Shown: positions 1-7,858 of the stretch, piece by piece
Position numbering within the stretch: position 1 is the first letter of the stretch
How the letters are laid out: each line of letters begins with the position of its first letter
Source: Phosphoribacter sp035448065
GTDB taxonomy: Bacteria; Actinomycetota; Actinomycetes; Actinomycetales; Dermatophilaceae
DNA: 64,000 nucleotides
Reading direction: 5' to 3'
NCBI GenBank assembly: GCA_035448065.1
Contig: DAOTIG010000002.1
Span: 1-64,000 of the forward strand
Made by a program: the position numbers and the translations under genes
The notes under the pieces: generated by a model
Told to the model about the DNA's origin: nothing
The model's input: only the letters and a program-made list of their open reading frames with translations
Database searches by the model: none

Positions 1-73
1 GATGGTCCACTCGGCGCGGGATGGTCCACTCGGCGCGGGATGGTCCACTCGGCGCAGGATGGTCCGCTCGGCG
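1..73. repeat. 19-bp tandem repeat, nearly four copies, at the window edge
   Basis: The unit GATGGTCCACTCGGCGCGG starts at 1, 20, 39 and 58. The third copy ends in GCAG and the fourth is diverged (CCGCTC). The array lies just beyond the stop codon of the LanC-like gene and may extend outside the window. No coding role is evident. Confidence 0.9.
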
Positions 74-74
74 G

Positions 75-1283
75 TCAGGGGAGCAGCAGGGAGGGTGAGC
101 CGATCGCGGCGGCGGGGCGGGCGAGCCGGGCCAGGACCACCGCGACTCCGGCCAGCCCGTCGAAGAGCCCCGGTCCCGACCCGCCCGGCCAGGCCGCCGG
201 GTCGGGACCGTGCCGCCCGACGACCGCCTCGAGCAGCCGCTCCGCGCTCCCCCGAGCGGGCGCGGTGCCGGCCAGCAGCAGCGCGTCGACGAGCCCGGCC
301 ACCCCGGTGCCGAGCGAGCAGTCGCCCAGCCCGTCGCCCGGCGCGCCATCGAGCCGCTCACGCCGGCCGAGCCCGACCCCGCGCTCGTCGCCACCGGCCT
401 CCCCCGTGAGCCGATCCACGGCCTCCTGACACCGCCGCACCCCCTCGTCGGCCTCGCGCGCCAGCCGCTCCCCCATGGCGGACAGCGCGCCACCTCCGTG
501 CCGCTCCCGCTCCCCCCGCGCCAGCTCGGCCAGCCGCAGCCGCACCGCCGTCGCCCCCGCGACGCCGTGCGCCCAGCCGATCGGCACGTCCGACCGGCCC
601 TGCAGGCAGCTCGCCTCCCAGTCGAGGCCACGCTCGATGAGCTCGCCGATCGGCTGCAACGGCAACCCGTCCGACGCCTCCGCGAGGGCCAGCACGACCC
701 CGCTCGTGCCGTCCCGCACCCCACACTGCGGCGCCGGATCCCACTCGTGCGGGTCCGTCGCGTCCGCCCATCCCCAGCCGACCTCCCGCGGCCGCGCCCC
801 CCGGGCGACGAGCCGCACCAGCGCCGGATCGGGGTCGGCGCCGCACCGCACCTGTGCGAGCAGCACGCCGGCAGCACCGGCACCGAGATCCGCGCCACGC
901 GGCATACTCGTCGGCTCGTCCACCCCCAGACCGCACGCATGCCGCGCGACCCGCACGCCGGCCGCGCCGGTGAGCAGGCCCGACTCGTCCACCACCCCGA
1001 TCCGGTATGCCGCCCGCTCACCCGCCGCGCGCAGCGCACCGTCGTCGAGGGCTCGCCCGAGCGAGGCCAGCGCCCACGCCGCGCCCGCCCAGCCTCCCGT
1101 GAGCCCGCTGCGCTGGTGCTCCGACGGCTCGGCGCCTGGCCAGCCGTCCGACTGCACCATCGCCACGAGCGCCCCCATCGCTCGTTCGGCGCACCGCAGA
1201 GCCAGCTCCGTGCCGGTCCCGTCCTGCACGTTGTCTCGCACGTGGTTTCGCCCTCCAGTGCCATCGCCTCGACGCGACGACAT
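75..1283 (-). CDS. LanC-like (lanthionine synthetase C-like) protein
   Basis: 402 aa from an ATG at 1283. The protein has the repeated Gly-rich helix-barrel motifs of LanC-like cyclases: GVRDGTSGVV (about 190), GWAHGVAG with His239, DCSLGTGVAG with Cys322, and GLFDGLAG near the C-terminus. In active LanC enzymes the last motif carries the Cys-His zinc pair (CHG); here the equivalent residues are Phe374-Asp375, so a complete zinc site is not visible. It may be a non-catalytic or zinc-free cyclase-like protein. It diverges from the protease/CHAT operon across a 178-bp gap; a link to that operon is only inferred. No lanthipeptide precursor was seen. The function is unknown beyond the fold. Confidence 0.7.
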   Translation of the reverse strand: MSSRRGDGTGGRNHVRDNVQDGTGTELALRCAERAMGALVAMVQSDGWPGAEPSEHQRSGLTGGWAGAAWALASLGRALDDGALRAAGERAAYRIGVVDESGLLTGAAGVRVARHACGLGVDEPTSMPRGADLGAGAAGVLLAQVRCGADPDPALVRLVARGARPREVGWGWADATDPHEWDPAPQCGVRDGTSGVVLALAEASDGLPLQPIGELIERGLDWEASCLQGRSDVPIGWAHGVAGATAVRLRLAELARGERERHGGGALSAMGERLAREADEGVRRCQEAVDRLTGEAGGDERGVGLGRRERLDGAPGDGLGDCSLGTGVAGLVDALLLAGTAPARGSAERLLEAVVGRHGPDPAAWPGGSGPGLFDGLAGVAVVLARLARPAAAIGSPSLLLP

Positions 1284-1461
1284 AGAGATGGAGCAGGTCC
1301 GACCTGTCCTGATACATCGGACTCGCCCTCGTCTGCTCGTTCACCCGGCCCGACGGCGGCGGCCGAGGTATCTGGCGTGGTCAGCAGCGCCTCCTCCCGC
1401 ACAAGGACCACTCGCCAATAGGCTTGGTCCGACATTGCGCTCCCCAGTGAGGTCACCCCCG
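1284..1461. promoter_or_regulatory. Divergent intergenic region between LanC-like and protease genes
   Basis: 178 bp with no gene. It must hold promoters for both directions, but I see no strong -10/-35 pair. A short palindrome, CAGGT-CCG-ACCTG (1294-1306), lies just 5' of the LanC-like start and could be an operator. On the plus side, GAGG at 1449-1452 is the ribosome-binding site of the protease gene. Confidence 0.35.
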
Positions 1462-3129
1462 ATGAAGCCCACGCCCCCGTCCCGATCGCAGTCGGCTGCC
1501 GGCCGACCGGCGAGCCGCCGCCGAGCGTCGGCCGCGCAGCCCGACGAGACCGCCCGCACCCCGGTCGCAGCCGTCTCGACCCAGCTCGCGCAGCTCTATG
1601 GCGCCCGCTCGCTCGACCCGGTGTGGGCGATGCGCCTGGCCGACGGTGCGGCGCCGCAGTCGACGGTCTACGTCGGTGACCGGATGCTCGTGCGTGGCGC
1701 GCCCGGCCGGGACCTCGAGGCCTTCACCGAGCTCACGACGATCGCCGACGAGATCGGCGTGACGGTGACCCGGGTGCCGATGCCCGGCACCAAGGGCCTG
1801 CCGAGCGACCTGCACCCCGACGCGGCCCGGATCGTCCAGGAGCACTGGGTCGAGGCGGTCCGGCTCGACCCGGCCAAGGGCAGCCCCTCGCTGCCGGTCG
1901 ACGCCTGGCCGGTGCTGCGCACGGTGCAGGACCGGGCGACGAGCGGGCTCACCCTCGGGCTCGACCATCTGCTCGCGTCCGCCCCGGCGATCTCGGGCAC
2001 CCCGTACTGGTCAGGCACTCCCTATTGGTCCGGCACCCCGTACTGGTCAGGGACTCCCTACTGGTCCGGCACCCCCTACTGGTCGGGCACCCCGGCCTCC
2101 GAATACGGCCGCACCGGCATCGGCGGCCGGCAACCCGTGAGCGTCGTGCTCCCCGACCCGGCCCGCAGCGCCGCACCGGTCGCTCGCCGGCCGGTCGTCG
2201 CCGTCCCCGACACCGGCCTCGGCACCCACCCCTGGTTCCCGCGCGGCGGCACCGCGACCAGCCAGGTCCGCTTCGCCGGCACCCTGCTCGGGCTCGACGG
2301 CCCGATGGGCCGCGACTTCCGCCGGCCGGTGCGCAACCCGCTCGACCCGGTCATCGAGCCGGATGCCGGGCACGGCACCTTCATCTCCGGCATCGTCCGC
2401 CAGCTCTGCCCGCAGGCCGAGATCCTCGCCATCCCGGTCATGGGCTCCGACGGAGTCGTGCCTGAGAGCCTGCTCGTCAACACGCTCGCCCTGCTGCTCG
2501 CCCGGCACGTCCAGGCCCTGCGCACCGGCGCGACCGACGGCCTGCTCGACGTCCTCTCGCTCTCGCTCGGCTACTACCACGAGCAGCCCGGCGATGCGGC
2601 GATGGACGGCCCGCTCGGCTCACTGCTGCGGGCCTACGGCGAGCACGGCGTCGCCGTCGTCGCGGCCGCAGGCAATGCGACCAGCCTCGCCCCGATGTAT
2701 CCCGCCGCCCTCGCGGCCCAGGTCACCGGCTTCGCGCGCGACCGGGTGCCGTTGGCCAGCGTGGGCGCCACCAACCCCGACGGTGAGACGGTCGCCTTCT
2801 TCAGCAACGCCGGCGACTGGGTGAGCACCCACCGACCCGGGTCGCTGCTCGTCAGCACCTTCCCGACCGACGTCACCGCCTCCTCCCAGGCCAGCGCCCG
2901 GGTCGACTACGGCGGCCGCACGCGGACCACCCCCGACCCGGACGACTTCTCCGGCGGCTTCTGCACGTGGAGCGGCACCTCGTTCGCCGCCCCCGTGCTC
3001 GCCGGCGAGATCGCCGCAGCCATCGCCGCCGACCCCGACGCGGCGACCGTCGACCAGGCTGCGGCAGTCGCCCGCGGCCGGCGCGCCGTCTTCGGCGCGG
3101 TCACCGAGTGGAAGAAGGTCCCCCAATGA
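1462..3129 (+). CDS. Subtilisin-like (S8) serine protease with GTPYWS hexapeptide repeats
   Basis: 555 aa. The ATG at 1462 is chosen because a GAGG ribosome-binding site lies 9 nt upstream and the frame before it lacks family character. The catalytic triad is visible: Asp250 in VPDTGLG, His304 in GHGTF and Ser507 in SGTSFAAP. No clear signal peptide, so it is probably cytoplasmic. Residues 1-178 form a separate N-terminal domain. Five perfect GTPYWS repeats (179-208) sit between this and the protease domain, where a propeptide junction would be. The stop overlaps the sigma-factor start (ATGA), so the two are co-translated. Position beside a sigma factor and a CHAT protease suggests a regulated proteolytic or signalling cascade (inference). 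Confidence 0.88.
   Translation: MKPTPPSRSQSAAGRPASRRRASAAQPDETARTPVAAVSTQLAQLYGARSLDPVWAMRLADGAAPQSTVYVGDRMLVRGAPGRDLEAFTELTTIADEIGVTVTRVPMPGTKGLPSDLHPDAARIVQEHWVEAVRLDPAKGSPSLPVDAWPVLRTVQDRATSGLTLGLDHLLASAPAISGTPYWSGTPYWSGTPYWSGTPYWSGTPYWSGTPASEYGRTGIGGRQPVSVVLPDPARSAAPVARRPVVAVPDTGLGTHPWFPRGGTATSQVRFAGTLLGLDGPMGRDFRRPVRNPLDPVIEPDAGHGTFISGIVRQLCPQAEILAIPVMGSDGVVPESLLVNTLALLLARHVQALRTGATDGLLDVLSLSLGYYHEQPGDAAMDGPLGSLLRAYGEHGVAVVAAAGNATSLAPMYPAALAAQVTGFARDRVPLASVGATNPDGETVAFFSNAGDWVSTHRPGSLLVSTFPTDVTASSQASARVDYGGRTRTTPDPDDFSGGFCTWSGTSFAAPVLAGEIAAAIAADPDAATVDQAAAVARGRRAVFGAVTEWKKVPQ
1996..2085 (+). repeat. Five 18-bp repeats coding GTPYWS
   Basis: Five in-frame 18-bp units encode an identical hexapeptide, followed by a partial GTP. 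Codons differ between units (for example TAC/TAT for Tyr and TCA/TCC/TCG for Ser) while the peptide is invariant. This suggests selection on the peptide rather than a recent DNA duplication. Confidence 0.92.
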
Positions 3130-3710
3130 GCACCGGCACCCTCGCCGACCGCGCGGCCGCGGCCTTCGCGGCATACCGGTCCGGCGACGAGCAGCGGATG
3201 GGTGAGCTGGTCGACCTGCTCACCCCGATCCTCTGGCACACCGCCCGCAGCCAGGGCCTCGACGCGAGCAGCGCCGAGGACGTCGTGCAGACCGCGTGGA
3301 TCCGGCTGGTCGAGCGGGCCGGCAGCGTCCAGGATGCGCAGGCCGTCCTCGGCTGGCTGGTGACGACGGTGCGCCGCGAGGCCTGGCGGGTCGGCCGCAA
3401 GGACGGGCGGGCCGCGCCCACCGACGACGTGCCCGAGCCCGAGCATGAGGCGCCCCGGCAGGCCGAGCTCGACCCCGCCGTCCTCGCCGTCCTCCGCGAC
3501 GACCAGCGCACCCTGTGGCGGCACGTCCAGGCGCTCGGCGCGCGCTGCGCCGCGCTGCTGCGACTCGTCGCCTTCGTCGACCGACCCGACTATGCCGCCG
3601 TGTCCGACGCGCTCGGCATGCCGATCGGCTCGATCGGACCCACCCGCGGCCGGTGTCTGGCCAAGCTGCGGACCGCCCTGCTCGCCGACCCCGCCTGGAG
3701 CACCCGATGA
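3126..3710 (+). CDS. ECF-like RNA polymerase sigma factor
   Basis: 194 aa. It starts at the ATG overlapping the protease stop (ATGA). Residues about 20-85 look like sigma region 2 (SAEDVVQTAWIRLVE, then LGWLVTTVRREAWR), and residues about 140-185 look like region 4 with a helix-turn-helix (DYAAVSDALGMPIGSIGPTR). It lacks long region 1 or 3 segments, as in ECF sigma factors. It probably directs transcription of its own operon. No classical zinc-binding anti-sigma gene follows; the next gene could fill that role, but I see no sequence proof. Coupled to its neighbours by ATGA overlaps at both ends. Confidence 0.9.
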   Translation: MSTGTLADRAAAAFAAYRSGDEQRMGELVDLLTPILWHTARSQGLDASSAEDVVQTAWIRLVERAGSVQDAQAVLGWLVTTVRREAWRVGRKDGRAAPTDDVPEPEHEAPRQAELDPAVLAVLRDDQRTLWRHVQALGARCAALLRLVAFVDRPDYAAVSDALGMPIGSIGPTRGRCLAKLRTALLADPAWSTR

Positions 3711-4243
3711 GCGACGACCAGAGCCCTGCCGACGCCTCCGGCGACAGCCCGCAGCTGCTCGCGCTGGCCGCCGAGCCGATCGACGCCATCGACCTCGAGC
3801 TGCTCGCCGCGATGCGCGAGGTCTACTCCCGCATCGACCCGGTGCCGGGCGGGCTCACCGACCGGATCAAGTTCGAGCTCACCCTCGCGGCCCTGCACGC
3901 CGAGGTCGCCGAGCTGCAGCACGTCTCGCTCGCCGGCGTCCGCGACGAGGCCGCGCACTACACCCCGACCGAGTCGGTGACCTTCACCAGCAGCCGGCTC
4001 AGCCTCATGGTGACCCTCGGACCCGGTCGTGAGGAGGCACCCGACACGGTGCGGGTCGACGGGTGGGTCACCGGCGGCACGGTCACTGTCGAGCTGCGGA
4101 TCGGTGACGAGAGCCGGCTGGCCACGCCCGACGAGGACGGCCGCTTCGTCATCACCGACGTCCCGCACGGCGCCGCCCGCTTCGTGCTGCGCCCCGTCGA
4201 CGACGTCGAGCGCCCGGTCATCACCCCGGTCGTCGAGATCTAG
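3707..4243 (+). CDS. Unknown protein with C-terminal beta-sandwich-like domain
   Basis: 178 aa. The start overlaps the sigma-factor stop (ATGA). The N-terminal half is acidic and helical (LLAAMREVYSRIDPVPGG, ELTLAALHAEVAEL). The C-terminal 70 residues, with VDGWVTGGTVTVELRIG and GRFVITDVPHGAARF, resemble carboxypeptidase-regulatory or Ig-like beta domains. No membrane segment or signal peptide. Being coupled to a sigma factor, it could be an anti-sigma or adaptor protein, but nothing in the sequence proves this. Function not recognised. Confidence 0.75.
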   Translation: MSDDQSPADASGDSPQLLALAAEPIDAIDLELLAAMREVYSRIDPVPGGLTDRIKFELTLAALHAEVAELQHVSLAGVRDEAAHYTPTESVTFTSSRLSLMVTLGPGREEAPDTVRVDGWVTGGTVTVELRIGDESRLATPDEDGRFVITDVPHGAARFVLRPVDDVERPVITPVVEI

Positions 4244-4336
4244 CTCGGTCGACGCGCCCCGCGTCGAGCCCGAGCCCGCACCAGCCGCACGAGCCACCAC
4301 GAGCCCCCAGGAGCCGCCTCGCCAGCCCGCACCGGT

Positions 4337-6991
4337 ATGCCGCGTGGCCCGCACCCGGCCGGTGCCGACGGGGTGGGTGCGGATGACGCTGCGCTCGAGC
4401 AGGTGGCCACCCTGCACCGACGGGCCGTCGAGGCGATCGAGCAGCACCGCGTCGACGACGCCGGGCGGCTGGTCGACGAGGGGCTCGAGCGACTGGCCCG
4501 GCTGGTCTCGGCCGACTCGGCACGGGCGCGCGAGCTCGAGGCCCGGCTCACGCTGAGCCGCAGCTGGGTGGTGGCCGAGCGCTCCGGACCCACCGCCGGC
4601 TTCGCCGAGCTCGATCGGGCCCTCGCCCTGGCCGAGGCGGCCGGTCTGCCGGGGCTGGCGGCCCTGTGCCACAACCAGGCCGCGATCGCTCTCGGCCGGA
4701 TCGGCGACCTCGGCGGTGCGCTCACCCGGATGCGCCTCGCCGAGCCCGGCCTGCCGCTGCTGCCGGAGGCCGACCAGGTGCGGATCCTCGTCAACCGCGG
4801 CACCCTCGCCCTGCACCTCATGCAGCTCGACGATGCCCGGGCCGACCTCGACCGGGCCGTCGAGCTGGCCCACGCGCACGGCCACACCGCCAACGAGTTC
4901 ATGGCCCGGCACAACGCCGGCTACGTCGAGTTCCTCCGCGGGGACCTGCCCGCGGCCCTGCGGCTGATGGCCGAGGCCGATGCGATGCCCGTCGACGTGG
5001 CGCGCGGGGTGAGCCGCCTCGACCGCGCCCGCGTGCTGCTCGAGGCCGGCCTGCTCACCGACGCGGCCGCCGGGCTGCGTGAGGCGGCCGACCTGCTGGC
5101 CGACAGCCCGCAGGACCTCGCCGAGACCGAGCTCGACCTGGCCCGCGTCACCTTGCTCCTCGGCGATCCGGCTGCAGCACAACGACTTGCGGCCACTGCG
5201 CGACGTCGCTTCCGGGATCGCGAGGCCGGCTCCTGGCGCCGGCAGGCCCAGCTCGTCGAGCTCGAGGCGGTCGCGCTCGATCACGGCGACGGCAGCCGAT
5301 CCCGGCGCACGGCCCGACTTGCCGAGGCCCTCGGCACGGCGGCGGCCGCTCACGACGAGGAGCACCTGGCCCGCCGGGCCGCGCTGGTGAGCGCCGATGC
5401 GCTGCTCGACCTCGGCGACCGGGAGGGGGCGCTCGCGGCATACCGGACGGCGGCGGGCTTGCACCGCTCGGGCTCGCTCGCCACGAGGCTGCACGTGCGC
5501 CTCGTCGGCGCCCGGCTCGCGGACACCAACCGCCGAGCCGGCGCGATCCTCGCCGCCGCCGCCGACGACCTCGCCCGCGCGCAGCACCGCTCGGCGAGCC
5601 TCGACCTGCGCACGGCGATGGCGGTGCACGGCAGCCGCCTGGCCGCCACCGACCTCGCGCTGGGGTTCGAGAGCCGTTCCGTGGCAAGCCTGTTCACCCG
5701 CAGTGAGCGATGGCGCGCGGTGTCCGACCGGGTGCCGGTGGTCCACCCGCCGCCCGACCCGCGGTTGGCCGACCTGCTCAGCCGCCTTCGGCGGGTGCGC
5801 GAGGACCTGCGCTCAGCGCCGCCCGAGGCCCACCCGGGGCTGCGTGCCTCCGCAGCCGCGCTCGAGAGCGAGGCGCGGGCGCTCACCTGGACGACCGCCG
5901 CCAGCGCGAGCGGCGACGGCTCCCCCACGCGCACGGTCCGGTATGCCGCGGCGCTCGCCGCCGTCCGGGAGCGCGAGTGCGAGCTGGTGAGCTATGTGCC
6001 GCACGGGTCCGAGCTGCACGCCGTGCACCTCTCGGCGCGCGGCGGACGGGCGGTCCGGATCGGTCCGGTGGCCGACATCGCGGCGCTCGTGCAGCGAGTC
6101 CGGGCCGATGTCGAGGCGGCGGCCCTGCCGGTGCCGACCGCGATGCGGGCGGCGATCGAGGCGAGCCTGCAGCATGGGCTCGCCCAGCTCGACGCCGCCG
6201 TGCTCGGGCCGCTGCGCGGGTCGGACAGCGCGGGTGGCCCGGGTGGCCGAGGCGGCTCGCGTGGTGCTCAGCGCGGCGCCGGCCTGCTCGACGGCCGGCT
6301 GGTCGTCGTGCCCAACCGCACCCTGGCTGCGGTGCCGTGGGGCATGCTGCCGAGCCGGCGCGGCCGGCCGACGACGGTGGCCCGCACCGTGACCGCGTGG
6401 TCCGCTGCGCCGGCCCGACCCGTGCTGCCCCGTCCGGCGGGCCCCCGGGTGGTCGCCGTGGCCGGGCCTGACCTCGACGACGCCGACCTCGAGGTGGCCG
6501 AGGTCGCGCAGGCCTGGGGCGGTGTGGCGATGCCGGCGGCCCAGGCGACGAGGGCGGCCGTGATGGCGGCGCTGCCCGGCGCCGATCTCGTCCACCTGGC
6601 CGCCCATGGCACCCATCAGCACCAGAGTCCGCTCTTCTCGACGGTGCGGCTGGCCGACGGGGCGACCTTCGCCCACGAGCTGCCGATGGCCGGGCTGGCG
6701 GCATCCCACGTCGTGCTCGCCGCCTGCGAGGTGGGCCGCGCGACGATCCGCCCGGGCGACGAGTCGCTGGGGCTGACTGCTGTGCTGCTGTCCCTCGGGG
6801 TCCGCTGCGTCGTGGCCCCGGTGAGCCGGATCCCCGACGGCGTCGCGCGGGAGGCGATGGCGGCATACCACCGGCTGCTCGCGGACGGCCACGACGCGTC
6901 GAGCGCACTCGCCGAGGCGACCGCCGACCTCCCGACCGTGGCCCGCGCCTTCACCTGCCTCGGCACCGACTGGCGCGCGAACCCGGACTAA
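4337..6991 (+). CDS. TPR-CHAT protein (caspase-like cysteine protease)
   Basis: 884 aa if it starts at the ATG at 4337, which lies inside a GGTATGCCGC motif and has no clear ribosome-binding site; a GTG near 4370 is an alternative. Residues about 20-450 are Ala/Leu-rich helical repeats of TPR type. The C-terminal third is a CHAT domain with the catalytic pair visible: His757 in VHLAAHGTH and Cys797 in VLAACEVGR. CHAT proteases are caspase relatives used in bacterial regulated proteolysis and defence-type systems. The gene follows the protease, sigma and unknown genes after a 93-bp gap, probably in the same operon. The substrate is unknown; the GTPYWS linker of the protease is a candidate (inference). 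Confidence 0.88.
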   Translation: MPRGPHPAGADGVGADDAALEQVATLHRRAVEAIEQHRVDDAGRLVDEGLERLARLVSADSARARELEARLTLSRSWVVAERSGPTAGFAELDRALALAEAAGLPGLAALCHNQAAIALGRIGDLGGALTRMRLAEPGLPLLPEADQVRILVNRGTLALHLMQLDDARADLDRAVELAHAHGHTANEFMARHNAGYVEFLRGDLPAALRLMAEADAMPVDVARGVSRLDRARVLLEAGLLTDAAAGLREAADLLADSPQDLAETELDLARVTLLLGDPAAAQRLAATARRRFRDREAGSWRRQAQLVELEAVALDHGDGSRSRRTARLAEALGTAAAAHDEEHLARRAALVSADALLDLGDREGALAAYRTAAGLHRSGSLATRLHVRLVGARLADTNRRAGAILAAAADDLARAQHRSASLDLRTAMAVHGSRLAATDLALGFESRSVASLFTRSERWRAVSDRVPVVHPPPDPRLADLLSRLRRVREDLRSAPPEAHPGLRASAAALESEARALTWTTAASASGDGSPTRTVRYAAALAAVRERECELVSYVPHGSELHAVHLSARGGRAVRIGPVADIAALVQRVRADVEAAALPVPTAMRAAIEASLQHGLAQLDAAVLGPLRGSDSAGGPGGRGGSRGAQRGAGLLDGRLVVVPNRTLAAVPWGMLPSRRGRPTTVARTVTAWSAAPARPVLPRPAGPRVVAVAGPDLDDADLEVAEVAQAWGGVAMPAAQATRAAVMAALPGADLVHLAAHGTHQHQSPLFSTVRLADGATFAHELPMAGLAASHVVLAACEVGRATIRPGDESLGLTAVLLSLGVRCVVAPVSRIPDGVAREAMAAYHRLLADGHDASSALAEATADLPTVARAFTCLGTDWRANPD

Positions 6992-7075
6992 CCGCCTCCC
7001 CGGGCACTTCTGCGCGACACGCCGGCAGAATGCCGCGACACGCCGTGGCCAGCCGACGCGAGCACCCGCCCCGGC
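6992..7075. other. Convergent intergenic gap
   Basis: 84 bp between the CHAT gene and cysE. It contains a short direct repeat (GCGACACGCCG twice, around 7013 and 7033). No strong terminator hairpin was recognised. Confidence 0.4.
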
Positions 7076-7828
7076 TCAGATCCAGATCGCGGGACTGTGC
7101 TCAAGCATCTCCTCCGGCGTCAGACCCTCGACCGCGGGCCGGATCTGCGCCGGGATGCCGACCGCGACGTAGCCGTCGGGCACCTCCTTGACGACGACCG
7201 AGTTGGCGCCCACCTGCGCGTCGTGGCCGATCCGGATCGGGCCGAGGATCTTCGCGCCGGCCCCGACGGTCACCCGGTCGCCGAGCGTCGGGTGCCGCTT
7301 CACCGGCTCGAGCGATCGCCCGCCCAGCGTGACCCCGTGGTAGAGCATGACGTCGTCGCCGATCTCGGCCGTCTCGCCGATGACGACGCCCATCCCGTGG
7401 TCGATGAAGAAGCGCCGACCGATCGTCGCCCCCGGGTGGATCTCGACGCCGGTCGCCGCCCGCGCCAGCTGGGACACGAGCCGGGCAGCGAGCCGGGTCT
7501 GCGGGCTGCCCCACAGCGAGTGGGCGACCCGATAGGCCCAGATCGCGTGCAGCCCCGAACTCGCGAGGAACATCTCGAGCCGGCTGTGCGCGGCCGGGTC
7601 GCGCCGCATCGCGGCGTCGACGTCCTCGCGCACCATCGCGAGCGTCCGCCGGATCACCTTGCGGCGCGGCCGCTCCACCGGGCCGGGCGGGCCGACCGGC
7701 TCGTGTCGGGTGACCAGCCCGGTGTCCGGGTCGGCCTTGACCTCCCACGACCGCTCTCGTCGCAGACCGTTGGCCAGTGCCGCAAACATGGGGTATGCCG
7801 CTCTCTCAGTGGGGTGCTCGCGCGTCAC
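7076..7828 (-). CDS. cysE: Serine O-acetyltransferase
   Basis: Makes O-acetylserine from serine and acetyl-CoA, the first step of cysteine synthesis. The C-terminal half shows the left-handed beta-helix hexapeptide repeats (VEIHPGATIG, DHGMGVVIGETAEIG, VTLGG, HPTLGDRVTVGAGAKILGP). 250 aa from 7828, longer than the usual 170-190 aa for this family. The first 60 or so residues are poorly conserved, so the true start may be Met14 or the Met near 7636 (MVREDVDAAM). It lies 30 bp downstream of cysK on the same strand, so the two probably form a cysK-cysE operon. Confidence 0.93.
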   Translation of the reverse strand: MTREHPTERAAYPMFAALANGLRRERSWEVKADPDTGLVTRHEPVGPPGPVERPRRKVIRRTLAMVREDVDAAMRRDPAAHSRLEMFLASSGLHAIWAYRVAHSLWGSPQTRLAARLVSQLARAATGVEIHPGATIGRRFFIDHGMGVVIGETAEIGDDVMLYHGVTLGGRSLEPVKRHPTLGDRVTVGAGAKILGPIRIGHDAQVGANSVVVKEVPDGYVAVGIPAQIRPAVEGLTPEEMLEHSPAIWI

Positions 7829-7858
7829 CGCGCGAACGGGGTTGGTTCACAAGGGAAT

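Noticed and set aside
75..1283. Lanthipeptide biosynthetic cluster at the window start
   Set aside because: Only a LanC-like barrel without complete zinc ligands is present; no LanB/LanM/LanKC or Cys/Ser-Thr-rich precursor is visible inside the window.
3590..5746. Long opposite-strand open frames over the sigma/CHAT genes and elsewhere (for example 718 codons at 3590-5746, 839 codons at 51186-53705)
   Set aside because: High GC leaves antisense frames open. These lack any domain motif and overlap genes with clear catalytic residues and start/stop coupling.
4337..6991. CRISPR-associated Craspase or gasdermin operon
   Set aside because: The TPR-CHAT protein lacks neighbours such as a Cas7-11 effector or a small pore-forming gasdermin; partners here are a subtilisin and a sigma factor.
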